IMG/VR virus record: IMGVR_UViG_3300004448_000470
Span: 1-39,370 of that record
Reading direction: 5' to 3' (one strand)
Source: a virus
Length of the DNA: 39,370 bases
Part shown: positions 24,709 to 34,468 of the stretch, piece after piece
How positions within the stretch are numbered: position 1 is the first letter of the stretch
How the letters are laid out: each line of letters begins with the position of its first letter
Translations under genes and position numbers: made by a program
The notes under the pieces: generated by a model
Told to the model about the DNA's origin: nothing
The model's input: the letters and a program-made list of their open reading frames with translations, nothing else
Databases searched by the model: none

Positions 24709-26553
24709 TTATTCATTTCTCATAAGCTCATTCATGTGAGACTTATATCGAGGATCACTAATGCCCTCTAAGATACTACTAACTGTCATAGCAACGATCT
24801 CTTCATGAGTATGTTGCGGTAAGTCACAGTTTATATTTGCATTATAATCTACTTGTGCAGGCTTTTTTAAATATTTTAATTTTACACTGTACGGTAATAT
24901 AGACACTAAATCTGCAGTATCCTGTGTTACATTTTTTATTAAAGTGTAGACAAGTATAGTGTTTGAGTCAAAAACACCTAATATTCTACTATCTGTTGGT
25001 TTATTAAAAGGATCATACATTAATCCTAAAATGTCATCGTGCTGAATATACTTTATAGGTCTAGAAATACCTGGAAAATCTTTACCTATTGAATCAACAG
25101 ATTCATACAAAGTATCTGAAATAGTCCAAGTTTCATTTACTATATATCTTTTTAAACCTGAAGTATTAAACTCAAACATATTAAAACTTGGAAAATTATG
25201 CCTGTTTACAATTCCACTATTAAAATTTTCTATATTAGCTTCACTCATTGCTGCTTGTACATTCGGCAGATTTTCATATAATTCCCAAAAATTGGATAAA
25301 TTTGCATGTGCTTCCGTAAACCCATCTGCACTAGCTATATCAAGATCTACATTTGAATTAACAAGATTTCCTGCTGATCCATAAACTGTCCGCTGAACGT
25401 GCCCTTCATATCTAGTATCTGCTGCAATATTAAGAAAACTTGTAAAATCTTGGCTATTTTGACTTCCTGTAGTATCATTTAAAATTGCTCCTGTTTCTAA
25501 ATTTACAGATTTACCTAAAGAATTTAAAGTTTCTGCAAACTGCCCAGCTTGTTCAGGAGTTGTTAAAAAATTCCAAATATTTAAATCTAATTCTACAGTA
25601 AATGTTTCGTCTTGAGTTTGTCCATCATACTCTTCATAAAAAATATCTACTCCAGGATTAGAATTACCTGCTTCTAAAATACTATCTATAATAGCTTGCT
25701 CTCTACTCCAATTATCCTCATCTGGAATAAAAGAATTATAAGATTTTAAAACTTTTGCTTGATATTCTGTAAGAAATCCTCCAGCAGCTGTAATACCATC
25801 TATAGTAGCTTCTGGAACCATATTATATCCTACAACTTCAAAAGCTTGCTCAACTGTGCTTGAACTCCAATCTAATGAACTAATTGGTAGATTAGGATAT
25901 GCAGCATCTGTATATCCATATTCAACTGCATTCCATAAATTTTTAGTAAATACTTGACGACCTCCTACTTCATCTACAGTTGCAACATTTGAAAAATCAA
26001 TTTCACCATCTGCAGTACTAGGAGTCATTCCTCCAATTATATCTATCCTAGGAATCCACCCATGTAGATATATTACTTCTGAAGCATTTGGCCTAAGGTG
26101 CACAATTCTTAATTGTGAAAGTTTAAATGAAAATACCATTTTGAACTCAGAAATACGCTCTAACTTAAATTTAACGCTTCTATCACAGCTTGGATTTTGC
26201 AACACATTACAATAACTATTTATATGATATAAATAATTATTAGGCAACACAAACTTGTCAACATATAATAGATCAAATTTATTTCCAAAATTATTACTTA
26301 AAACTCTACGCTCTTTAAAAAATACAAAATCCTCTGAACTAGACACTAAACTACGTAAATCATCAATACGTTTTTGTGACTGCTCAAATCCTTGTTGGTA
26401 CATATTATTTCTACCGTATTTGAGGTTTACAAAACGCATTATAGACTTGTTAAGTTCTAAATCTATTTCTTGAGTTAATAAACTGTCAGCTTGGAGTGAA
26501 TTAATCTTATCCACTCCTTGCTGTACAGCTATATGCATTTTTTGTATATTCAT
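24709..26553 (-). CDS. Conserved virion structural protein (614 aa)
   Basis: The N-terminus has a distinctive pattern: MNIQKMHIAVQQGVDKINSL, an acidic helix, KSIMRFVNLKYGRNN, then GFEQSQKRIDDLRSLV at about residues 55-70. I associate this Q-K-R-I-D-D-L-R pattern with a structural protein conserved in crAss-like and related Bacteroidota phages. The rest is long and mixed, with many aromatic beta segments, and ends in a helix (HEEIVAMTVSSILEGISDPRYKSH). There are no signal peptide, membrane or enzymatic motifs. It lies between a conserved unknown gene (26569-27378) and the probable auxiliary capsid gene, in the block following the major capsid protein, so a head-tail or connector role is likely. 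Exact placement in the particle is not readable from sequence. Confidence 0.65.
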   Translation of the reverse strand: MNIQKMHIAVQQGVDKINSLQADSLLTQEIDLELNKSIMRFVNLKYGRNNMYQQGFEQSQKRIDDLRSLVSSSEDFVFFKERRVLSNNFGNKFDLLYVDKFVLPNNYLYHINSYCNVLQNPSCDRSVKFKLERISEFKMVFSFKLSQLRIVHLRPNASEVIYLHGWIPRIDIIGGMTPSTADGEIDFSNVATVDEVGGRQVFTKNLWNAVEYGYTDAAYPNLPISSLDWSSSTVEQAFEVVGYNMVPEATIDGITAAGGFLTEYQAKVLKSYNSFIPDEDNWSREQAIIDSILEAGNSNPGVDIFYEEYDGQTQDETFTVELDLNIWNFLTTPEQAGQFAETLNSLGKSVNLETGAILNDTTGSQNSQDFTSFLNIAADTRYEGHVQRTVYGSAGNLVNSNVDLDIASADGFTEAHANLSNFWELYENLPNVQAAMSEANIENFNSGIVNRHNFPSFNMFEFNTSGLKRYIVNETWTISDTLYESVDSIGKDFPGISRPIKYIQHDDILGLMYDPFNKPTDSRILGVFDSNTILVYTLIKNVTQDTADLVSILPYSVKLKYLKKPAQVDYNANINCDLPQHTHEEIVAMTVSSILEGISDPRYKSHMNELMRNE

Positions 26554-26568
26554 TAACCTATTATTCCA

Positions 26569-27378
26569 TTATAATGCCAACTCTTTAAGCTTTGCTCTAA
26601 GAATTGTCAAAGTTCCTGAATTCTTTTTATCTTTTAAGAACACCACAGTGTCATCTATTGTTTCACCAAGTACCTCATCAATAAAGATAATTTGGTTTCC
26701 AATTTTACGAAGAACACTTGCTGTTACCATTTCTTCAATTTCAGCTTTTACTTCTAAGTTCTTATCTTTTGCAATTTTTAAGAACTGTTTAGTCTTAGAA
26801 TTCTTAAGTTCATATAGAGAGTTCTCTATTTGCTCCTCAGTCATTCTGTCTGGATTTATATTAGATAAAAGTCTTAATACTCGTTTCATGCTCTTAGGAT
26901 TAGATGCAAGTTTAATAAACTCTTTATCAGCATCTTTCTTAAATTGAATTGCAGTATTTTTAACTTTATCTTCTCTAGTTAAATCCTGGATATAGAATTT
27001 TTTTGCAAAGTCTTCATCCATTTCTTCTTTTGTCAAAGCTACGTGAGGATGTTTAAGTGCAAATTTGTATTTAAGGTAATCCATAATACTAATTGGCGAT
27101 CCATTTTCATCTACTCCAATTTCTAATTCAACTCCTGTAAATCCTACAGGTATTGTCATTTCTGCCCAGAATTTTTTAGAATGACGAGGCCAATCAACAT
27201 GTTCAGGGCTTACATCTAATAATTCTGTCATTAATTCTTTTTCTTCTTTAGGAGTTATTCCTTTCAAAGGTTGTCTATTCACATACACACTACTGAGTTT
27301 CATTACAGCCTCAGCTCTTACTGCTTTTGGTAGATGATTATTAATCTCTCTACGCCGTATAAATACTTTTTTACTCAT
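26569..27378 (-). CDS. Conserved phage protein, likely structural/assembly (269 aa)
   Basis: A mostly helical 269-residue protein that begins SKKVFIRRREINNHLPKAVR, has a DYLKYKFALKHPHVA segment in the middle and ends with GNQIIFIDEVLGETIDDTVVFLKD and TILRAKLKELAL. Basic and acidic residues alternate, with no membrane helix or known catalytic motif. I associate the family with a gene found between the major capsid protein and conserved structural genes in Bacteroidota phages; function is unknown. It begins 74 bases downstream of the hairpin behind the capsid gene, so its expression depends on read-through or on a weak promoter I could not identify. The next gene starts 15 bases after its stop. 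Confidence 0.6.
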   Translation of the reverse strand: MSKKVFIRRREINNHLPKAVRAEAVMKLSSVYVNRQPLKGITPKEEKELMTELLDVSPEHVDWPRHSKKFWAEMTIPVGFTGVELEIGVDENGSPISIMDYLKYKFALKHPHVALTKEEMDEDFAKKFYIQDLTREDKVKNTAIQFKKDADKEFIKLASNPKSMKRVLRLLSNINPDRMTEEQIENSLYELKNSKTKQFLKIAKDKNLEVKAEIEEMVTASVLRKIGNQIIFIDEVLGETIDDTVVFLKDKKNSGTLTILRAKLKELAL

Positions 27379-27451
27379 AATCTAGTACTTTTAAAGTTTT
27401 AATTAGTTGGATGTAAAGTATAACTCTCCTATAATTAATTTAGTTAAAGGA

Positions 27452-27471
27452 GTGGGGGATCACTCCCCCAC
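27452..27471 (-). terminator. GC-rich hairpin behind the major capsid gene
   Basis: Eight base pairs (GTGGGGGA paired with TCCCCCAC; 27452-27459 with 27464-27471) close a four-base loop, 46 bases after the capsid stop. On the minus strand it is followed by CTCCTTTAACTAAATT, not a pure U tract, so it may be a partial terminator or an RNA-stabilising 3' structure that favours capsid mRNA. The region around it, 27379-27516, holds no gene. Confidence 0.65.
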
Positions 27472-27516
27472 AACCTAACCAAAAACCAATATATGTGAAC
27501 CGCAACGAATTGCCTG

Positions 27517-28959
27517 TTACGAAGCCACACACGTGATGTCAAGCGAAGTATCAAAACGCTTAAGCGCAATACCTGCTGTTTTCAACATGTGTATGGATGC
27601 ACCGTCCACGTCGGATGCTCTAGAAGAACTAGCGTCAAACCCACGAGGAACTACAGAACCTGCTACACACCATCTCATCATCTCACGACCTTTCTTAGAG
27701 ATCATTTGTAGGTTATTTTGACCATCGTAATTAGATTGATCAACAAATACCATACGGTAAGACTCAAGTGAGTAACCTGTTACTGGGTGTTTTGCACGAG
27801 CTTGTGCAACAGCACCGTGATCAAATAATGGTAATTTTACCACATTGATTACGTGACCATCTACATGCTCATACGAGTTAAAGTATCCAGTCAAACCTAA
27901 GTTACGACCAGATCCTGTGATAAAGCGACTGTCTCCACTTGAAACTTTCCAAGTGTTAGTAGCACCACCAAAGTGACTCTTAAGTGCTTCATCGAATTCA
28001 CGAGCACCACCGGTACCAGTGTATAATGTAACTTGCTTAGCAGAAGCATCAGTCATTCCGTAGAACAAGTCACCAATAATATTCTTTAATTTAGTCTCAG
28101 TCATTGTAGAGTAAGTATCTTTATTGATAACTTGCTGTAATAACCCAGGACCAACAATTACAGGCTGACCATTCTCATCTTTCATGTGAGTGTGCCCGTT
28201 AGAATCGTAAGATTTGTTACCGTACCAGTAGTACATTTCACACTCTTCTTTAAAGTCAAGCATGTGTAAATACTCTTCATAGTCCATCCACAATTTAGTT
28301 GTAGATCCACCTTTAGTTGGTAACGAGAATTCTGCTACAAAATCTTTAGCGTTACCAGACATGTGGTAAGACTTACGAACTGTAGTTAATTTGTTACGAA
28401 CTAAACCAGGAGTTTCCCAGTTAGATGCATTACCACGAGAGAAGTCAACTCCTACTGGCGCATACATAGAAGCAAATAATGCTCCTACTGCTACATCTGC
28501 CGCTGGCATAGTTGCGGTAGTTGATGGGTTAACTAATTGTAGAGTATACTTCCAGTTAGATCCACTTGGTACTGGCTCTTTCATAATACGAGCTTGTACA
28601 CCTGATTGGGATACTAATACATAAGGAAATACAAAATTTTTGTCAGGGAATTCTACATCAAAAGGTGCACCACCTGCACCTTGTGCACTTGCTATTGCTA
28701 CTGCCACTGGACGAGTTCTCAATCGTTGTGTCGCTACGCGATACTCATACTCAAGACGGTCAATAGACTTAACGTTACCAACACCTTCAGTTAAGAAAGA
28801 TAGTGGAAAACGTTTATCATCTTTACCTGATAAATGAGTAATGATTGGAGATAATTCAGCAGGCTTAGAAAGCAACGCGTTCGCTAGACTGTTCATGTCA
28901 GTCATTTGCGAATCGTTATAAAACGTTTTTTGAACGCTTATATTTGTTCCATTTACCAT
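27517..28959 (-). CDS. Major capsid protein
   Basis: The 480-residue protein has the size and position of a HK97-fold major capsid protein: directly after an acidic scaffold-like gene, in the order TerL, portal, peptidase, scaffold, capsid. Segments such as MTDMNSLANALLSKPAELSP, FPLSFLTEGVGNVKSIDRLE and YWYGNKSYDSNGHTHMKDEN, and a C-terminal AGSVVPRGFDA, match my memory of capsid proteins of crAss-like and other Bacteroidota phages. No signal or membrane segment is present. Codon use is visibly different from most neighbours: more C-ending and CGT codons, as expected for a highly expressed gene. It is followed by a GC-rich hairpin. The fold assignment is inference from context and length; being the capsid protein is likely. 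Confidence 0.82.
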   Translation of the reverse strand: MVNGTNISVQKTFYNDSQMTDMNSLANALLSKPAELSPIITHLSGKDDKRFPLSFLTEGVGNVKSIDRLEYEYRVATQRLRTRPVAVAIASAQGAGGAPFDVEFPDKNFVFPYVLVSQSGVQARIMKEPVPSGSNWKYTLQLVNPSTTATMPAADVAVGALFASMYAPVGVDFSRGNASNWETPGLVRNKLTTVRKSYHMSGNAKDFVAEFSLPTKGGSTTKLWMDYEEYLHMLDFKEECEMYYWYGNKSYDSNGHTHMKDENGQPVIVGPGLLQQVINKDTYSTMTETKLKNIIGDLFYGMTDASAKQVTLYTGTGGAREFDEALKSHFGGATNTWKVSSGDSRFITGSGRNLGLTGYFNSYEHVDGHVINVVKLPLFDHGAVAQARAKHPVTGYSLESYRMVFVDQSNYDGQNNLQMISKKGREMMRWCVAGSVVPRGFDASSSRASDVDGASIHMLKTAGIALKRFDTSLDITCVAS

Positions 28960-29010
28960 TTTTTATCTATTTTTAAAAGTTATATATGCAGTCGTGTTTC
29001 CACTAATTGC

Positions 29011-30072
29011 CTAAGTTAATAAATCGAGACTTAAATCGTCAAAATCAACATTTGACTTTCTTCTTGATGCTTTGTTAGCACTCTTAAGAGGCTTACCTGA
29101 TCTAGATATTTTATCTTTAAGTGACTTCGCACTTTTAGTTTTAGCTTTTGAATCTATGATTTTCTCTAAATCAAATCCTCTATACATGAGGTAATCCATT
29201 GCTAATTTAACATCTAGCTTTGCATCTTTGTGATCCAAATCTCGCTGTGTGTGACCTTCTTTAGTCACGGGTTTAGAGATATAGTCAAAAAATTTCTTTT
29301 TATCTCTAGCTGGTAAGGTTACTCCTGCAAGTTCTGTAGAATCATCTATAGTCTTGCTTAGACCGTCCCAAAATTTTTGTTGCTCCGCCTCAGACTGTTG
29401 TCTTTGTTCTTGCTGCTTTGCAATCAATTGTTCTCTTTGCTGAGCTTGCTGCTTTACTAAAGCATCTTTTGCTCTTCCAGATCTTTCAAACAACTTGCCA
29501 CTATCTTCATAATCTTCAAGAGTTTCTTCTATGAAATCTTTATCATGTCCTTTAGCGTTAAAATATTCCGCTAAAATAGCTTTTTGTGTTCTAGTATCTT
29601 CTTTAGAAATATTCAAAGTTGAATAATCGTTATTAGATCCGTAAGTATCCATAAACTGTTTAGAATCTCCTCCCGCAAGAGTGTACTCTAAATGTTTTTT
29701 GATTATAGGAAACTTATTAAATATCTCTTCAAGATTATCTTCAGCCATTTTAGCTGCTGCATCTTTTGTAAGAGCTACTAAGCCATCGCTAGTATCTTCG
29801 TAGTCACCTTCAAGCTCATATCCAAGTTTTGCTAACACTTCAGAAACTACAGTATCATCTTCTGTTTCTTCTGCCTCTTCTTGAACTTCTTCTTCAACTT
29901 CCTCCTCTTGCTCTTCGACTACTTCTTGCTCAGGTTCTTCCTGAACTTCCTCTTCTACTTTGTTTTCTACTTCGTCAAGTTCCACTTCTGGAACGTCGAT
30001 TGTAACACCCTCTCCTGAGATCATATCATCAAAAGAGATGTCGTCTAATTGTATTTTATCTGGTTCTTTCAT
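29011..30072 (-). CDS. Acidic scaffolding-type protein
   Basis: The 353-residue protein is strongly acidic at its start, with long Glu/Val/Gln-rich runs between about residues 24 and 75 (e.g. EEVQEEPEQEVVEEQEEEVE), then helical and Gln-rich in the middle (QQAQQREQLIAKQQEQRQQS) and basic at its C-terminus (KSANKASRRKSNVDFDD). An acidic helical protein directly before the major capsid gene, with a basic tail, is the usual signature of a scaffolding protein that shapes the prohead and then leaves or is cleaved. It is preceded by a Bacteroidota-type promoter element (30089-30096) with a short A-rich leader. No protease motif is seen, so it is unlikely to be a protease-scaffold fusion. Confidence 0.78.
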   Translation of the reverse strand: MKEPDKIQLDDISFDDMISGEGVTIDVPEVELDEVENKVEEEVQEEPEQEVVEEQEEEVEEEVQEEAEETEDDTVVSEVLAKLGYELEGDYEDTSDGLVALTKDAAAKMAEDNLEEIFNKFPIIKKHLEYTLAGGDSKQFMDTYGSNNDYSTLNISKEDTRTQKAILAEYFNAKGHDKDFIEETLEDYEDSGKLFERSGRAKDALVKQQAQQREQLIAKQQEQRQQSEAEQQKFWDGLSKTIDDSTELAGVTLPARDKKKFFDYISKPVTKEGHTQRDLDHKDAKLDVKLAMDYLMYRGFDLEKIIDSKAKTKSAKSLKDKISRSGKPLKSANKASRRKSNVDFDDLSLDLLT

Positions 30073-30088
30073 TGTATTTTGGTTTTTA

Positions 30089-30096
30089 CAAATTTA
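30089..30096 (-). promoter_or_regulatory. Bacteroidota-type -7 element before scaffold/capsid genes
   Basis: The minus strand reads TAAATTTG, a perfect TAnnTTTG, ending 17 bases upstream of the scaffold ATG. Downstream comes an A-rich leader without a Shine-Dalgarno site. A matching -33 TTTG is not obvious, so this may be a late promoter needing another factor. The surrounding intergenic stretch 30073-30158 has no gene. Confidence 0.5.
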
Positions 30097-30158
30097 CTAA
30101 TATAGTAGTTAGTTTTACACTTAACTTATATTTTAGCAGCGTCTTTATTATATAACAC

Positions 30159-32102
30159 TTATTCTTTTTTGTACCTATAGTATACTTTACCTATTGCTTT
30201 ATCATTTAAAGGAATTTTAGAATTTTTCATTAATTCTGCAGTTGTAGGTTCATTTTTTTCATGCCAAGGTTTATCAAAATATCCATCATTAAAGTATTGA
30301 CCGTCTTTACCATGTATACCCATATGACTATAATCTCTATTATCATAAGTACCTTTATAGAATTGCACTATATCTCCAGGCAAAGCGTTTTCTTCTTGAA
30401 CTAGTTCGTAACCATGCGATGCATAATCTTTAGCAAAAGCATCATTATCTTGTTCTAACTTTCCTTCCCACTTACCAGACTCTTTTAATATTTCAGAAGT
30501 AGACTGTACACAAGTGTTTCCATAACATATAGGTACTCCGCCTGGTATTTTTATACCTGTAGCGTCTTGTAAAAACTTTTGAGTTTTTATTGCTTTTACT
30601 TTTACAGAAGCTGGAAGCATATCTATAACTTTACCAGCAAAACTAGTTGGTTCTACATCTCCAGGAAACCAAGTTTTACTTAATCTACTAAAATCTCTTT
30701 TTTCCTCTGCAGCTTTTTGAGCATTTTGAATTACAATATTATCCTCTTTAAAATCTCCTTCTTGTTTATAGAACTGTGTCATCTGTTCCATAACTGCTTT
30801 TGAATCTCCTATATGAGTTGAGTATCCTGGACCACTGCCACTTCTCATAGATTTTACAATTTCAGGCGGTAAAATATACTCAGTGTCTACATATTTATTT
30901 CCTGCACCACCACTTAATGTTTTTGCTCTATTAGTGCTACTAGCTACATTAAATTGTTTAGCTAATTCTTTATCGACATTTGCAGTAATTAATCTTTTAG
31001 CCTCATCAGGAGCTAACTTAGTAGATCCTTTAAGATTAGGATTTCGTTTAGTAAGATTTACATAAAATTCATTAGGCTGATTTAAAAACCAATTACCATC
31101 TTCATATTTATTAAAAGTTTTAGATGTTATATTTGCATCCTCTACTCTATTTAATCTAGTTACCTGGCTTTTTGGAATCTTTTTAACTCCTTCTTTTGTA
31201 AATGCTACAGTTTTTGGAGTTACTCCCCATTTAGCTGCTTTAAGAGTTTTAGAATATGGAAACATAGCTTCAAAAGTTAAGTGAGAAGCATCTGCATCAG
31301 GTATAGGTATACCATGTTCGTGTAACCACATTTCATTATGTTTATTTTTTTCATACTCTTCTTGAAACGCCATATTATTAAACATTTCCTGAGTTGTATT
31401 TTCAAAATCTATTCCAGTAGGTGCTACTCTAGTATTATCAACAGCAGCACTAAAATCACCTTCTTGCTTTTTAACATATTTTAGAGACCTTTCTCCAAAA
31501 TACCCAGAAGGATCTTTTACTATCTTATGAGTACTTGGGTGTGGTGTCCCCATAAGAGCTTTTGTATTCTTTTGATTTTTAAACCAAGCTATTTCTTCTT
31601 TTGTACTTTTATGGTCAGAAGCTTTTAAAAATTCTAACGTCTTAGGATTTACAGATTGTAAATGATATTTACCATCAGGCGCTATTGTAGGAGTTAGTCC
31701 TGCTTCATACGCACCTCTTAAATTATAAGTTGTAGTATCTGAATTTCGCAGATTAGAAGGCAATGCTTCTTTCCACGCATCAAATCCTCCGTCTTGATAA
31801 TTTGCAGGCGTTTCTATTACAGTTCCTACATCGTCACCCATAGGAAGACTTTCTACACCGGGGGGCACATTTTCATAACTCCTAACTAAATCTCCTTGCG
31901 GACTTACTTTTTGTATGTCAATAGGATAGTCCATGCCTACTGTATTAAAATTACCAGTAGATTCAGGAAATGTCATTATTGTACCTTCAGGCTGATTACG
32001 TAAACCTTCTTGTTGTTGTTCAGGAGTTTCTGCAACTTGAGATTGTTGCATCAAGTCAGCCATAGGTACATTAGTAACTATAGACTGCTTTAATATGTCC
32101 AT
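30159..32102 (-). CDS. Virion protein with C-terminal NlpC/P60- or CHAP-like peptidase
   Basis: From the ATG at 32102 the protein is 647 residues. The N-terminal third contains YQDGGFDAWKEALPSNL and YNLRGAYEAGLTP followed by DGKYHLQSVNPKTLEFLK, a motif series I know from structural proteins of many Bacteroidota phages. The C-terminal ~120 residues look like a papain-like peptidoglycan peptidase: Cys526 and Cys531 (CYGNTCVQS) as nucleophile candidates, LPGDIVQFY at 574-582 and SHMGIH with His593, in the order Cys then His seen in NlpC/P60 and CHAP domains. Such a virion enzyme could open the cell wall during DNA entry. A TTG overlapping the portal stop would add five residues; the ATG is preferred. 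Peptidase activity is inference. Confidence 0.7.
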   Translation of the reverse strand: MDILKQSIVTNVPMADLMQQSQVAETPEQQQEGLRNQPEGTIMTFPESTGNFNTVGMDYPIDIQKVSPQGDLVRSYENVPPGVESLPMGDDVGTVIETPANYQDGGFDAWKEALPSNLRNSDTTTYNLRGAYEAGLTPTIAPDGKYHLQSVNPKTLEFLKASDHKSTKEEIAWFKNQKNTKALMGTPHPSTHKIVKDPSGYFGERSLKYVKKQEGDFSAAVDNTRVAPTGIDFENTTQEMFNNMAFQEEYEKNKHNEMWLHEHGIPIPDADASHLTFEAMFPYSKTLKAAKWGVTPKTVAFTKEGVKKIPKSQVTRLNRVEDANITSKTFNKYEDGNWFLNQPNEFYVNLTKRNPNLKGSTKLAPDEAKRLITANVDKELAKQFNVASSTNRAKTLSGGAGNKYVDTEYILPPEIVKSMRSGSGPGYSTHIGDSKAVMEQMTQFYKQEGDFKEDNIVIQNAQKAAEEKRDFSRLSKTWFPGDVEPTSFAGKVIDMLPASVKVKAIKTQKFLQDATGIKIPGGVPICYGNTCVQSTSEILKESGKWEGKLEQDNDAFAKDYASHGYELVQEENALPGDIVQFYKGTYDNRDYSHMGIHGKDGQYFNDGYFDKPWHEKNEPTTAELMKNSKIPLNDKAIGKVYYRYKKE

Positions 32103-32113
32103 CGGATTTAAAC

Positions 32114-34462
32114 TCAACTTTCGCTAGATGATTTATTTTCTTTAGCTTGCTTTTCTTGTGACGCTAAAGATTCTCTATTTTGTCTTTCTTTTGATTGTCT
32201 ATCTGCAGCAGATTGTCTTTCTTTAGACTTCATGTCTTCTCTTTTAGCAGATGCATCTCCTCGTTTAGATCTAGCAGATTCATTTGCAGCTGATGCTTGT
32301 ATATCTGTTTGACGTTCTTTTACTAGCTGATCTCCTTGTTGTTTATCAACTTGAGCATCTATTTTCATCATGTCAACCTTAGCTCGTATCATTGCAACTT
32401 CAATATCAGTCTCACGATCTTTTTCTTTATTCATGTTCTCATTCTCTACTTCAGCTTGTTGCTGTTGTAGTTGAGCTTGTTGCATTTGTTGTTCAGCTTC
32501 TTGTTGTTGTTGCTGCAGTTCTTGCATTTGTTTCTCAGCTGATGATATTTTAGTTTTAATCTCTGTAAAGCTTTCTGCATCAAACATCTCTGCTATAGTA
32601 GATGCTGGCACCCCGTTTTGTACCATAGACTGTGATAGCTGCTTAATAGCCTCTAATTTATCTTGGTCTTTACCAGAATCAGACACAAATATGCCGTACT
32701 CTGACTCCATATGCTCCATAGAATCTAAACTTAAAAACTCTTGCACACCATCAGCCATAACGTACATAGATTTTTTACCATTAATCCACGCCTCTTTAGA
32801 ATAGTCTATTAATGCTTGTAAATCTCTTTGCTCTAATCTTCCAAACTTACGAAACAGGTCTTCTGTAATATGAGATGACTGTACAATAGCTTGTTGAGAC
32901 GTAGCCTTACCTTCGTAACTTCCAACTTGTCCTTGACGTTGTCTATTTACACCAGATAGCTTTTCCCACTCTTCCATAATAGAATTAAGTAGTACAATAT
33001 ACTGCTCAATAGTTTTTATAGACATATCTAGCACAGACTGGTGTTGCGGGGATAGTGTTACACCTTCTTTGTTGTAATCTACCCAGGCAATTCCAGTTCC
33101 TTCTACGTAGTACATAAATTTATCCATGTCCCACTTTTTAGGTATCATGTTTATGTCAAATTGTGCTATTATATCTTTACTTCTAGCTATTGCTAGTTCT
33201 AATCTATATTTATAAATATTATAATTCAATTGGTAAGGAATACCAAGAGATACTAATGATATGTTTCGTGCATTTCTATCAGAATATTTTCTACCGTTTA
33301 TAGGCAGCTTACAAAGAGATGGATTGTCTAATGAAACTCTTTGATTTTGAATAGGATTCATTTTTACATAAATATCACCATCAATTCTTGTTCCTTCCCA
33401 CACTTCATTTACCCACATCCAATTTAAATTAGCTCCTTGCTCTTTTAATTCTTTTGGCATTCTAAATGACTCGTCTACTTCTATTTCTTCTACAGATCCT
33501 GTTGTAGGGTCCATGTATTCTAAAAATCCTATTCTTTTTCTAGATTTCCAGTAAACTGTAACAACTTCTATAAGTCTACTTCTATGCACATTCTGATCTG
33601 CATTTGTACTTTCAGGTCTAAATGCTAAAAACGAATGCATGTCGTGATTTTCAGGATTTTCTAATTTTAAAACCTGTTCATCATTAAGCTCGTCATAATA
33701 ATGATCTATTATAGTAGATGCGTGCACAAATTTACGAACAAGTGCCCAATCACCGTCTTCAACAAACTCTATGTCAGGATCTTTATCGTAATCTACATCA
33801 ATAGGATTTAAAATATCATAAAAAGGCTCATTACCTCTTACCCCTCTTTGTGTATACACTTCTCCAGTTACTAAAAAGTCAAACCAAGCTTTGTTTAGCT
33901 TTTCATAAATCTCTTCACTATACATAATATAGTTCAAAGCTTTTTGACCGTGAATAGCTCTAGAATCTACATAAGATCGTTCAAATTGTTCTAAGATATG
34001 CTGAGGCAGTTCTACTTCTTCGCTTGGAACTCCTGTTTCCATCCCCTGCTCGTTTAACCTATTAACAAACATCTTCTCCATTAACTGGTACAAAGTTTGT
34101 TGTTTTGCTAACTCTTTATTAGTAACAGTATCTGCATTTTTAACAGTAACAGTGTAATTAAGAGGACGTTTAGATTTCTCACCTAAAAGAAGATCAATAA
34201 TAGGTTTAATAATAGGATAATTACGCATCTTAGAAGGAAAGTTCTTACGAGCTTTACCATAAGGCTTTAATACATAGCGATAGTCTGACTCTTCAATCAC
34301 ACCATTATAATAATCGTATAAAGTTCTTAAATAATCTTTACGCTCGCTTGTACCATGAGAGGAAATATTTATAAATGCTTCTATACATTCTTGTTTCCAG
34401 TCTTTAGTTTTTTTACTTAGCGGTAAACGCTGTTGTGGTATGTTATCTTCTCCTTTGTACAT
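32114..34462 (-). CDS. Portal protein
   Basis: From the ATG at 34462 the protein is 782 residues. It starts with a loader-like helical region (ERKDYLRTLYDYYNGVIEES), then SKMRNYPIIKPIIDLLLGEK and a long domain with LNPIDVDYDKDPDIEFVEDG and ITEDLFRKFGRLEQRDLQAL. The last ~150 residues are a Gln-rich coiled coil (LQQQQQEAEQQMQQAQLQQQ) followed by Lys/Arg/Ser/Glu-rich sequence. The order portal after TerL and before scaffold and capsid genes is standard, and length and composition fit the long portals of crAss-like phages. Portals are dodecameric rings through which DNA enters and leaves. A TTG three codons upstream (34471) overlaps the candidate -7 element and is less likely. Confidence 0.82.
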   Translation of the reverse strand: MYKGEDNIPQQRLPLSKKTKDWKQECIEAFINISSHGTSERKDYLRTLYDYYNGVIEESDYRYVLKPYGKARKNFPSKMRNYPIIKPIIDLLLGEKSKRPLNYTVTVKNADTVTNKELAKQQTLYQLMEKMFVNRLNEQGMETGVPSEEVELPQHILEQFERSYVDSRAIHGQKALNYIMYSEEIYEKLNKAWFDFLVTGEVYTQRGVRGNEPFYDILNPIDVDYDKDPDIEFVEDGDWALVRKFVHASTIIDHYYDELNDEQVLKLENPENHDMHSFLAFRPESTNADQNVHRSRLIEVVTVYWKSRKRIGFLEYMDPTTGSVEEIEVDESFRMPKELKEQGANLNWMWVNEVWEGTRIDGDIYVKMNPIQNQRVSLDNPSLCKLPINGRKYSDRNARNISLVSLGIPYQLNYNIYKYRLELAIARSKDIIAQFDINMIPKKWDMDKFMYYVEGTGIAWVDYNKEGVTLSPQHQSVLDMSIKTIEQYIVLLNSIMEEWEKLSGVNRQRQGQVGSYEGKATSQQAIVQSSHITEDLFRKFGRLEQRDLQALIDYSKEAWINGKKSMYVMADGVQEFLSLDSMEHMESEYGIFVSDSGKDQDKLEAIKQLSQSMVQNGVPASTIAEMFDAESFTEIKTKISSAEKQMQELQQQQQEAEQQMQQAQLQQQQAEVENENMNKEKDRETDIEVAMIRAKVDMMKIDAQVDKQQGDQLVKERQTDIQASAANESARSKRGDASAKREDMKSKERQSAADRQSKERQNRESLASQEKQAKENKSSSES

Positions 34463-34468
34463 AATTTT

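Noticed and set aside
28960-29010. TAACTTTT before the capsid gene as a promoter
   Set aside because: It lacks the final G of TAnnTTTG and has no -33 partner; the capsid gene is better explained by the promoter before the scaffold gene.
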